Of a DNA stretch of 15,258 nucleotides, positions 1 through 5,584 are shown one piece after another. A program made the position numbers and the translations under genes. The DNA is from Clostridia bacterium. Lineage in GTDB: Bacteria; Bacillota; Clostridia; Oscillospirales; Acutalibacteraceae. The stretch covers positions 1 through 15,258 of the forward strand of contig JAFRZS010000297.1 of assembly GCA_017442445.1 (NCBI GenBank), in the 5' to 3' direction. The number at the start of each line of letters is the position of its first letter. Position 1 is the stretch's first letter. The notes under the pieces are model-generated. The model did no database searches. It worked only from the letters and a program-made list of their open reading frames with translations, and was not told the DNA's origin.

Positions 1-1
1 T

Positions 2-268
2 GGACAGGTTTACGTATTGAGTAAGGATGAAGGCGGCCGTCATACACCTTTCTTCAACAACTATCGTCCTCAGTTCTATTTCAGAACAACAGACGTTACA
101 GGTGTTATCTCTCTTCCCGCAGGCGTAGAGATGTGCATGCCTGGTGATAACGTTGAAATGGACGTTGAACTCATCACTCCCATCGCTATCGAAGAAGGAC
201 TTCGTTTCGCTATTCGTGAAGGTGGACGTACAGTTGGTTCAGGCGTTGTTACAGCTATCAACGAATAA
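2..268 (+). CDS. tuf: Translation elongation factor Tu, C-terminal part (5' truncated by window edge)
   Basis: EF-Tu is the cytosolic GTPase that delivers aminoacyl-tRNA to the ribosome. Only the last 88 codons lie in the window, and the reading frame is open from base 2. The visible part is the beta-barrel domain III, with the family-typical stretches GGRHTPFFNNYRPQFYFRTT and MPGDNVEMDVELI and the highly conserved end LRFAIREGGRTVGSGVV. The G domain and domain II are upstream of the window. The gene ends at a TAA and a strong intrinsic terminator follows 24 bases later, so tuf is the last gene of its transcript, as is usual after rpsL-rpsG-fusA-tuf in Firmicutes. The identification is effectively certain; which tuf copy this is cannot be told. 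Confidence 0.98.
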   Translation, partial: GQVYVLSKDEGGRHTPFFNNYRPQFYFRTTDVTGVISLPAGVEMCMPGDNVEMDVELITPIAIEEGLRFAIREGGRTVGSGVVTAINE

Positions 269-292
269 TTACCAATTTAATTAAACTCATGA

Positions 293-320
293 CCGCACCG
301 AGCAATCGGTGCGGTTTTTT
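293..320 (+). terminator. Rho-independent terminator of tuf
   Basis: A perfect 9-bp stem (CCGCACCGA / TCGGTGCGG) closes a 4-base GCAA loop and runs directly into six T residues. It lies 24 bases after the tuf stop codon. Confidence 0.95.
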
Positions 321-344
321 CATATACATTCGCATGTGAAAAAA

Positions 345-377
345 GAATGCAGAATTCAGAATGCAAAGTGCAGAATG
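345..377. repeat. Decayed short tandem repeat (GAATGCAG / AATTCAG type)
   Basis: Four imperfect copies of a 7-8 base unit follow each other: GAATGCAG, AATTCAG, AATGCAAAGT, GCAGAATG. The run lies in a gene-free stretch between two terminators and has no coding potential. It looks like the remnant of a simple intergenic repeat. Whether it is dispersed elsewhere in the genome cannot be judged from this window. Confidence 0.5.
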
Positions 378-400
378 TCGGGTGGGCAAATCCCACACCC

Positions 401-444
401 AATAAAACGAGCAGACAATCGTAAAACTGTCTGCTCGCTTTTTT
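401..444. terminator. Bidirectional intrinsic terminator between tuf and the SLOG-like gene
   Basis: A perfect 10-bp stem (CGAGCAGACA at 408-417, TGTCTGCTCG at 428-437) with a 10-base loop is followed by CTTTTTT on the plus strand and by TTTTATT on the minus strand. It can back up the tuf terminator and can end the minus-strand transcript that leaves the gene at 548-994. A smaller hairpin, GTGGG-caaat-CCCAC, lies just before it at 382-396. The interval 269-547 holds no credible gene. Confidence 0.7.
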
Positions 445-497
445 CTATTTTTATATGGGATTATACTTGCATTGTGAGTATTTTGCCATATCAAGAA

Positions 498-524
498 CAC
501 CATTCCTCCAAGATAGGGATGGTG
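498..524. other. Inverted repeat downstream of the SLOG-like gene
   Basis: CACCATTCCT at 498-507 can pair over 10 bp, including one G-T pair, with AGGGATGGTG at 515-524 across a 7-base loop. There is no T-run on either side, so it is more likely a 3' UTR hairpin of the minus-strand gene than a terminator. Confidence 0.4.
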
Positions 525-547
525 ATTGAAATGTTAAATACATTTCC

Positions 548-994
548 TTATAAAGAAAGAGAATATAGCTTTATTACATTTTTATTTTTCTTTTCTGCAT
601 ACTCTTCGAACTGTGCTGAATTGCCGAAATGGTGTTTTACATACGAAACTATATAATCAGAATTGTCTATCATCCATTTATTTCTTTTTGAAATTGCAAA
701 TCGCGGCGGTACCGCTTCAAGACCTTCAGGATAAATGGTATCTGAAAAATCTTCATCAGTATATTCACTCTTTTTGTACGGTAAGTATGCAAGAACAACG
801 GAGTAGTCAATATTTTCGTATTTTTGTTTTAAACTTTTCAGAGTGTTTCTTACCATTTTATCAAATCGCCCATGTGTGCCAACGTAAAAAGTGTTGACAT
901 TTTTATTTTGAATCAAATCTACGAGCGTTTTCTCCAAAATAGGTTGAATTTCGTCAGGTGTATCTTTATGACCAATAAAAGTACAAGAAAGCAT
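548..994 (-). CDS. SLOG-like Rossmann-fold protein of unknown function
   Basis: A soluble cytosolic protein of 148 residues with no signal peptide or membrane segment. The start is placed at the ATG at 994 because a GGAGG lies 5 bases upstream; a longer reading from 1072 would run back through the promoter. The pattern resembles small SLOG-superfamily (YspA/DUF1273-like) nucleotide-binding proteins: an initial strand ending in FIGHKDT (6-12), a second strand with FYVGTHGRFDKMV (36-48), a strand VVLAYLPY (66-73), PPRFAISKRNKWMIDNSDYI (96-115), and a late glycine turn FGNSAQFEEYA (123-133). The family assignment is from motif memory and is moderate; no enzymatic role can be given. It is transcribed away from the XRE regulator at 1098 and shares its control region, so it is a likely target of that regulator. 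Confidence 0.8.
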   Translation of the reverse strand: MLSCTFIGHKDTPDEIQPILEKTLVDLIQNKNVNTFYVGTHGRFDKMVRNTLKSLKQKYENIDYSVVLAYLPYKKSEYTDEDFSDTIYPEGLEAVPPRFAISKRNKWMIDNSDYIVSYVKHHFGNSAQFEEYAEKKNKNVIKLYSLSL

Positions 995-1008
995 ATATAC
1001 CTCCAAAG

Positions 1009-1082
1009 TTGACCAATATAACGGACAATATTTTAAGTGATTATAACATATAATACACTCGGTTGCAACCAATATTGGTCAA
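1009..1082. promoter_or_regulatory. Divergent control region with nested palindromes (candidate XRE operator)
   Basis: TTGACCAATAT at 1009-1019 is repeated exactly in inverted form as ATATTGGTCAA at 1072-1082, each copy close to the ribosome binding site of one divergent gene. The right copy is also part of a perfect 12-base palindrome, ACCAATATTGGT (1068-1079), which overlaps a perfect 10-base palindrome, GGTTGCAACC (1061-1070). A plus-strand TATAAT occurs at 1049-1054 without a clear -35 box. The symmetry suits a dimeric helix-turn-helix regulator. That the neighbouring XRE protein is the ligand is an inference. Confidence 0.6.
1040..1068 (-). promoter_or_regulatory. Promoter of the SLOG-like gene
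   Basis: On the minus strand, TTGCAA (1068-1063) and a perfect TATAAT (1045-1040) are separated by exactly 17 bases, a good sigma-A promoter. The -35 box sits inside the palindrome GGTTGCAACC at 1061-1070, which suggests that a bound repressor would block it. Confidence 0.7.
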
Positions 1083-1097
1083 TTGGAGGTGTATTTT

Positions 1098-1337
1098 GTG
1101 GAGCAGAAGATAAGACGTGATTTAAATATGGGAGACAATCTTAGAAGATTAAGAGATGCATCTGGTTTATCACAGGAAAAATTATGTGCAGAGCTTCAAC
1201 GTCGTGGTTGTGATATAGGAAGAACAACATACGCAAAATACGAAGGCGGAGAATTAAATATAAGAGCAAGTGTTATAGTTGCATTGAAAAAGATTTATAA
1301 TTGTAGCTATGACGATTTTTTCTTAGGATTAGAATGA
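1098..1337 (+). CDS. Small XRE-family (Cro/CI-type) helix-turn-helix regulator
   Basis: A 79-residue protein that is almost entirely one HTH_3 domain. LRRLRDASGLSQEKLCAELQ (residues 16-35) forms helices 1-2 with the classic SQEKL turn, IGRTTYAKYEGG (41-52) is the recognition helix, and IRASVIVALKKIYNCSYDDF is the family's closing helix pair. There is no ligand or protease domain. The GTG at 1098 is chosen because GGAGGT (1085-1090) sits 7 bases before it; an upstream TTG at 1083 would overlap that site, and the internal ATG at 1128 has no ribosome binding site. It is divergent from the SLOG-like gene across a palindrome-rich region and probably represses both itself and that gene; this is inferred from arrangement only. 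Confidence 0.88.
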   Translation: MEQKIRRDLNMGDNLRRLRDASGLSQEKLCAELQRRGCDIGRTTYAKYEGGELNIRASVIVALKKIYNCSYDDFFLGLE

Positions 1338-1376
1338 AAATTAAAAGAAGGCAGTTGCGGTGAAGCAACTGCCTTC
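1337..1376 (-). terminator. Intrinsic terminator read from the minus strand
   Basis: A perfect 12-bp stem (GAAGGCAGTTGC / GCAACTGCCTTC) with a 6-base loop is followed on the minus strand by TTTTAATTTT, which reaches the stop codon of the XRE gene. It would stop transcripts arriving from the FAD oxidoreductase operon or from the structured segment at 1340-1560. On the plus strand the hairpin lacks a T-run. Confidence 0.7.
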
Positions 1377-1559
1377 TCAAGTATCTGAAACAGGTGTGGA
1401 CGAAGTCCACCAGACATTCTGCATTAAAAAAGTCATAAGATGCTGTCTTTTTTAGGAGATAGGAAAAAATGCACAGAATAAACAAACTGAGCCCGAAGGC
1501 GTACAAAGGTACGTCGAGTGGTGAAGTTTGTTTATAGCATAAAACAATTTGTTTTATGC
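1347..1559 (-). ncRNA. Candidate structured RNA / complex 3' UTR (hairpin-dense, no gene)
   Basis: About 215 bases hold five inverted repeats in a row. They are GCATAAAACAA/TTGTTTTATGC (1537-1559, 1-base spacer), ATAAACAAACT/AGTTTGTTTAT (1478-1488 with 1525-1535, perfect), a bulged stem ATTCTG..CATT/AATG..CAGAAT flanking AAAAAAG/CTTTTTT (about 1418-1479), a short GTGGAC/GTCCAC hairpin (about 1396-1411), and the 12-bp terminator stem at 1347-1376. Inside the second lie two small hairpins; read on the minus strand one is GCC-TTCG-GGC, a very stable UUCG tetraloop, and the other is GTAC-CTTT-GTAC. The minus strand is preferred because of that tetraloop and because the series ends in a T-rich terminator. 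I cannot assign it to a known RNA family; a dispersed repeat or mobile-element remnant is an equal alternative. Confidence 0.4.
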
Positions 1560-1583
1560 GGTCTGTACGTTTTTAACATCTCC

Positions 1584-2834
1584 TTAGTGTATTTCTCCGC
1601 CGTTGGCGGTGATTTTGTCTTGTACTGCGGAGATGTTTACTGTATGTGCATTTGTGTTTGTTTTTATCGCCTCTGCGGCGGCGATACCTGCCGCTTCACC
1701 AAGACACGCACATATAGGCATTATGCGTACCGCTGAATGTGCTTCGTGAGTTGCTGAGAGGCAACGACCTGCCACAAGGAGATTATCTGTTTCTTTGGGG
1801 AGTAGTGAGCGATAGGGAATTCTGTAATACTGCTCAGGTTCAAATTTGTAAATATATGTACCTGTACCTGACGGATTGTGGATATCAATATCGTAATTTC
1901 CGAGTGCGATTGAGTCTTCAAAATCAACGGAATTTTTGAGCTCGTCTGCTGTGAGAACATGAACTCCCTTGAGCTTACGGCTTTCTCGTACACCGATTTC
2001 GGTTGCTACAGAAATGAGTGTAGCATTTTTACAGCTTTCGCTGTTTTCTCTGAGGAAATTATACATTTCCAAAACCTGTTTACGAGCAATAATTTCTGCC
2101 TTGCTGAGTTCAGCAGTATCTGTCGGATTGTGTTTGATAACTCTTGTTGTATTAAAATGGCATATATCCTTGCCGATACCTGTGAAACGGAGAATATTCT
2201 CTCTCGGATTTGTGATTTCACCAGACGCTTGTTTCTGTTTGTAAAGTTCAAGAAGACGGGGGAGGTCTTTATAAAAAGCATCATTATCAATATTACTCAT
2301 ACGGAAGCAGGTAGTCATTGGCTGACAGAGATTGTCTTCTTCTCTGCCTAACTGATAATCACAGCCTGCATAAGCCATCAAGTCACCGTCGCCCGAAGCA
2401 TCAATAAAGAAATCTGCTTCGACCTCAAACAGACCTTCTTTACCTGCTAAAAGTACGGATTTGAGTTCTCTGTTCTCAACCTGAACATCGGCAAGTTGCG
2501 TGTGGAAAAATACATCAACATTTGCTTCTGTAATCATTTCATCAAGCATAATTTTGAAAATTTCGGGTTGCCAACCAATGTCAGTACCGCCCATTTCTTT
2601 GTGACGTTCAACCATTTCACCGAAAATTCCTGCACTGAGAACGCGTGTAATATTTTTGTCTTTATCCTTCAAGCTGTGTTTCATAAACGGATAAACAAAT
2701 GAATTTGACATAGCACCGCCGAGACAACCGTTGCGTTCTACGAGCAAAACGGAAATACCCTGTCTTGCCGCCGCAACCGCCGCCGCTACACCTGTAAGTC
2801 CGCCGCCAACAACAATTAAATCATACTTTTTCAT
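1584..2834 (-). CDS. FAD-dependent oxidoreductase (FAD_oxidored family)
   Basis: A 416-residue cytosolic flavoprotein. The N-terminus is a dinucleotide-binding fold: GGGLTG at residues 10-15, the helix VAAAVAAARQG, and the ribose-binding acidic residue in LLVERNGCLGG (E33). A second conserved element, FIDASGDGDLMAYAG, lies mid-protein, and the C-terminal FAD-contacting block NLLVAGRCLSATHEAHSA is followed by a glycine-rich helix. This order is typical of the FAD_oxidored (PF12831-like) family found in carbohydrate and organic-acid clusters; the substrate is unknown. It starts 12 bases after the transporter gene, and its GGCGGT ribosome binding site abuts the transporter's stop codon, so the two are co-transcribed and probably translationally linked. 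The product may oxidise or reduce whatever the transporter imports, which is inference. Confidence 0.88.
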   Translation of the reverse strand: MKKYDLIVVGGGLTGVAAAVAAARQGISVLLVERNGCLGGAMSNSFVYPFMKHSLKDKDKNITRVLSAGIFGEMVERHKEMGGTDIGWQPEIFKIMLDEMITEANVDVFFHTQLADVQVENRELKSVLLAGKEGLFEVEADFFIDASGDGDLMAYAGCDYQLGREEDNLCQPMTTCFRMSNIDNDAFYKDLPRLLELYKQKQASGEITNPRENILRFTGIGKDICHFNTTRVIKHNPTDTAELSKAEIIARKQVLEMYNFLRENSESCKNATLISVATEIGVRESRKLKGVHVLTADELKNSVDFEDSIALGNYDIDIHNPSGTGTYIYKFEPEQYYRIPYRSLLPKETDNLLVAGRCLSATHEAHSAVRIMPICACLGEAAGIAAAEAIKTNTNAHTVNISAVQDKITANGGEIH

Positions 2835-2846
2835 AATTACACCGCC

Positions 2847-4256
2847 TTAATTATAATTCACTGCAAAACCGAAAAGAAGGATTGCAGATGTTAAAAGCAA
2901 ATTGCATACCTGGAATTTCCACGACCACTTAACCCATTTGCCGTAGCTTATTCCTGCCAGTCCCAAGCTTATGAGAAGAACGGGATTAGTGATGTAAAAT
3001 ACATTTGAAAAACCGTCACCGAAAGCATAAGCCATAACACAAAGCTGACGGGAAATACCGCAGATATCTGCAATCGGAACTACTAACGGCATGAGTAAAA
3101 ATGCTTTTGCCGAGCCTGATGAAATAAAGAAATTCATTATAAGAGCTATGAGATATATAAAGAGAATGACGGACCATGTCGGAAGAGTTGATGTCATATC
3201 CATAGCTTTGTAAAGAAGTGTATCAAGCACCTTTGCTTCTGAAAGAATATACTTGATTGAACTTGCCATAAGTATCATCAACACCGCGGGAGCAATACTC
3301 AAAGCACCGTTTCCGAAATGTGTTAATAAAGCTTTTGTTTTAAGTCCTGAAACTAAAGTTGCAACAGTACCTGCAATCAAAAATGTTACGGCAATAACAG
3401 GCATTGTGATATCGCGCATAAAGGGAATGAAGCTTGAAGAAAGCACAAGCAGAATACCTATGGCAATTACCGATACAAACCATATGATTGCAACATCCAT
3501 TTTTTTGTTTTTAACAAAGACGGAATCCTGATTCTGTATAACGAAATCGCTTTTCTTTTCAAGGCGTTTGATACGGAAGAATAAAAAAGCAAGAAGCAAA
3601 CCGTAAATAAGAACGAAAGCAATAGCTCTCAGCCATATTCCTGATAACATTTCAAGTCCTGCGATTTCCTGAGCGACACCGACAGTGAAGGGGTTGCTTA
3701 TACCTGCGGCAAAACCGCAACCTGTTGCAAGTAAGCTCATAGCAACGCCTGTAATTGCATCCCACCCGAAAGAAACGGACAAGGCAACCACCAATGGCAC
3801 TAACGGAACACATTCTTCAAATGAGCCGATAAAAGTACCGAGGCACATGAAGAAAAGAGAAACGAAAGCAACGAGTCTGTATCTTGCCGTGCGGAACTTA
3901 TGAACGATTTTGTTAAGCATATATTGAATGAGTCCGCATTTATCAAGAGCATTGAAAATACCGCCTATTACGAGCAAAAATACGATAACCGCAATAATTG
4001 TTCCTGAGCCTGATGCACCTAATAAAAGAATGGGAGATGCTAACCATTTCCAGAACGAAATACCACCCTCAACCTCTGTAAAAGTACCGGGAACGATAGT
4101 TTCGCGTCCGTCAATAAAATTTCTCTGAAATTCGCCTGACGGAATTACAAAAGTAAGAGCATATGTCAGCACCATGAGGACTAAAAGCACAGCGATTGAA
4201 GTTATAAAAGACTTTGCGCTGATATTCAGCCCCTTCGGTTGTTTTTTATCTTCCAT
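2847..4256 (-). CDS. YfcC/DcuC-family membrane transporter (carboxylate or amino acid carrier)
   Basis: An integral membrane protein of 469 residues with roughly a dozen hydrophobic segments after a short basic cytosolic N-terminus. The first segment, ending in YALTFVIPSGEFQR, is followed by a short extracytosolic stretch before the next segments, which is characteristic of the YfcC/C4-dicarboxylate anaerobic carrier (DcuC, PF03606) family. Other signature-like parts are CLGTFIGSFEECVPLVPL, TGCGFAAGISNPFTVGVAQE and, near the end, FFISSGSAKAFLLMPLVVPI. Length fits the family. The substrate cannot be deduced; relatives carry dicarboxylates, amino acids or peptides. The ATG at 4256 has an AGGAG 8 bases upstream. 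It is the first gene of a two-gene operon with the FAD oxidoreductase. Confidence 0.88.
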   Translation of the reverse strand: MEDKKQPKGLNISAKSFITSIAVLLVLMVLTYALTFVIPSGEFQRNFIDGRETIVPGTFTEVEGGISFWKWLASPILLLGASGSGTIIAVIVFLLVIGGIFNALDKCGLIQYMLNKIVHKFRTARYRLVAFVSLFFMCLGTFIGSFEECVPLVPLVVALSVSFGWDAITGVAMSLLATGCGFAAGISNPFTVGVAQEIAGLEMLSGIWLRAIAFVLIYGLLLAFLFFRIKRLEKKSDFVIQNQDSVFVKNKKMDVAIIWFVSVIAIGILLVLSSSFIPFMRDITMPVIAVTFLIAGTVATLVSGLKTKALLTHFGNGALSIAPAVLMILMASSIKYILSEAKVLDTLLYKAMDMTSTLPTWSVILFIYLIALIMNFFISSGSAKAFLLMPLVVPIADICGISRQLCVMAYAFGDGFSNVFYITNPVLLISLGLAGISYGKWVKWSWKFQVCNLLLTSAILLFGFAVNYN

Positions 4257-4284
4257 AGATTCAACTCCTAAACATATTTAAAAT

Positions 4285-4290
4285 ATTATA
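4285..4290 (-). promoter_or_regulatory. Likely -10 box of the transporter-oxidoreductase operon
   Basis: A minus-strand TATAAT lies about 29 bases before the transporter start codon. The -35 region at 17-bp spacing (TTTATT) is poor, which may mean that an activator is needed. No clear operator is visible in this A-rich interval. Confidence 0.45.
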
Positions 4291-4339
4291 CTACAAAAAG
4301 ACAAAAAAATAAAGCCGATATTTCAAAAAGCAGAAATGC

Positions 4340-4368
4340 TTTACATTCAGATGAAAAATTGATAAAAT
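4340..4368 (+). promoter_or_regulatory. Promoter of the LRR-dockerin gene
   Basis: TTTACA (4340-4345) and TAAAAT (4363-4368) are separated by 17 bases, predicting a start of transcription near 4375. An AAGGAGGTG ribosome binding site follows at 4378-4386, 4 bases before the ATG. Confidence 0.6.
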
Positions 4369-4390
4369 AAAACTGTAAGGAGGTGCAGAC

Positions 4391-5509
4391 ATGAAAAAGA
4401 ATTTCAAAAAAATTTGCTCGTTGATTTTGTGTGTCGCGGCGGTGTTTAGTCTTTATGCAACACAAGCTTATGCCGCTACAAACAACGGAAGCTGCGGAGA
4501 AAATCTGACGTGGACTTTTGATACCGATACAGGTATTCTTGAAATCGGCGGCACAGGTAAAATGAAGGACTGGAGTGTCAGTTCAACAAAACCGTGGGAT
4601 CAATACAAATCGGATATCAGAACAGTTATTATCAATTCCGGAGTAACGAGTATCGGTTCATATGCCTTCGGGTACTTTAAAAGCATTTCAAAAATTACAA
4701 TTCCCGATACCGTAACAGTTATCGGCTCAAGTGCATTCAAATACTGTACGGCAGTTTATGAATTTAACATACCCGACAGCATAACGAGCATCGGTAACGA
4801 AGCTTTTTATGGCTGTAAAATAAAAAATATCAATCTTCCCGAAAAGCTGACTGATATGGGGTATAGGGTATTTACATTCTGTGATGCGCTTGAAAGTATC
4901 GTGCTTCCCGAAAAACTGCAGACGATAGGAATGTATGCGTTCAGCTATTGTACAGCACTTAAGAAAGCTGAAATCAAAGGAAACACAAGCTTCGGAGACG
5001 GCATTTTTTACGGTTGCTCTGCACTTGAATATATACATATTTCCTTAAAAACGAAAAATATCAGTAATAATGCGTTTCTGAATACAACTGCGTATATATG
5101 TGCGGCTGAAAAAGGTTGTGATGCGGAAACTTTTGCAAATAATAACGGACACGAATTCAGATTATGCAATAATCATGAGAATACAGTGCGAGTCAGAGGG
5201 GATGTTGACGGTAACGGTCAGTGTGACGGACAGGATGCATTTTTAACTGACCTTATTGTAAAGGGTCTTTTATCTGCAAATGATATAGGTGAAGCAGGAT
5301 ACAAAGCGGCAGATTGCAACCTTGACGGAGTTATCAATGATTTAGATGTTGAGTTGCTTATGAAAGCAGGTCTGATGCTCATAGAAATTGAGCAGTACGA
5401 AACGGACATAACAACAAACTCTGAAGCAGAAAAAGCACCGCAGATAAAGTTCAGATTAATTGATATTATAACAGAAATTCTTACATATATTATAAATCTC
5501 TTAAGATAA
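4391..5509 (+). CDS. Secreted BspA-like leucine-rich-repeat protein with type I dockerin
   Basis: A 372-residue exported protein. Residues 1-28 form a Sec signal peptide with a probable cleavage at AYA-AT. Residues 29-75 hold a cap module (LTWTFDTDTGILEIGGTG) typical of BspA-like surface proteins. Residues 76-235 carry about six LRR_5 repeats of the type ITIPDTVTVIGSSAFKYCT. A dockerin follows at about 268-328 with two calcium loops: D271-x-D273-x-N275-x3-D279-x2-D282 and D308-x-N310-x-D312-x3-N316-x2-D319, each followed by a helix. Dockerins bind cohesins, so the protein should be docked onto a scaffoldin or cell-surface cohesin; the LRR part is likely a binding or adhesion module. Unusually, about 44 residues follow the dockerin and end in an amphipathic, very hydrophobic helix (IKFRLIDIITEILTYIINLL). 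It is monocistronic between its own promoter and a strong terminator. Confidence 0.92.
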   Translation: MKKNFKKICSLILCVAAVFSLYATQAYAATNNGSCGENLTWTFDTDTGILEIGGTGKMKDWSVSSTKPWDQYKSDIRTVIINSGVTSIGSYAFGYFKSISKITIPDTVTVIGSSAFKYCTAVYEFNIPDSITSIGNEAFYGCKIKNINLPEKLTDMGYRVFTFCDALESIVLPEKLQTIGMYAFSYCTALKKAEIKGNTSFGDGIFYGCSALEYIHISLKTKNISNNAFLNTTAYICAAEKGCDAETFANNNGHEFRLCNNHENTVRVRGDVDGNGQCDGQDAFLTDLIVKGLLSANDIGEAGYKAADCNLDGVINDLDVELLMKAGLMLIEIEQYETDITTNSEAEKAPQIKFRLIDIITEILTYIINLLR

Positions 5510-5553
5510 AAAAACAGCTGTAAAAAACGAAAGTTTTTTACAGCTGTTTTTTT
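5508..5553. terminator. Strong bidirectional terminator between the LRR-dockerin gene and melA
   Basis: A perfect 21-bp stem (5508-5528 with 5533-5553) around a GAAA tetraloop begins with seven A and ends with seven T residues, so it works as a terminator in both directions. It separates the convergent LRR-dockerin and melA genes. Confidence 0.93.
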
Positions 5554-5584
5554 GTAGAGATGACCGATGGTTATTTGATTTTAT

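Noticed and set aside
309..656. Plus-strand open frame of 115 codons
   Set aside because: It runs through a terminator, a decayed repeat and into the end of the minus-strand SLOG gene. The composition is not protein-like and it lacks a ribosome binding site.
1273..1506. Minus-strand open frame of 77 codons over the hairpin-rich segment
   Set aside because: Its frame passes through several perfect inverted repeats and a terminator and ends inside the XRE gene. Base pairing, not coding, explains the sequence.
1340..1570. CRISPR array or classical transposon ends
   Set aside because: The repeats are inverted pairs of different sequences, not equally spaced direct repeats, and no transposase gene or flanking target duplication is visible.
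1959..2351. Plus-strand open frame of 130 codons
   Set aside because: It lies fully antisense to the well-supported FAD oxidoreductase gene.
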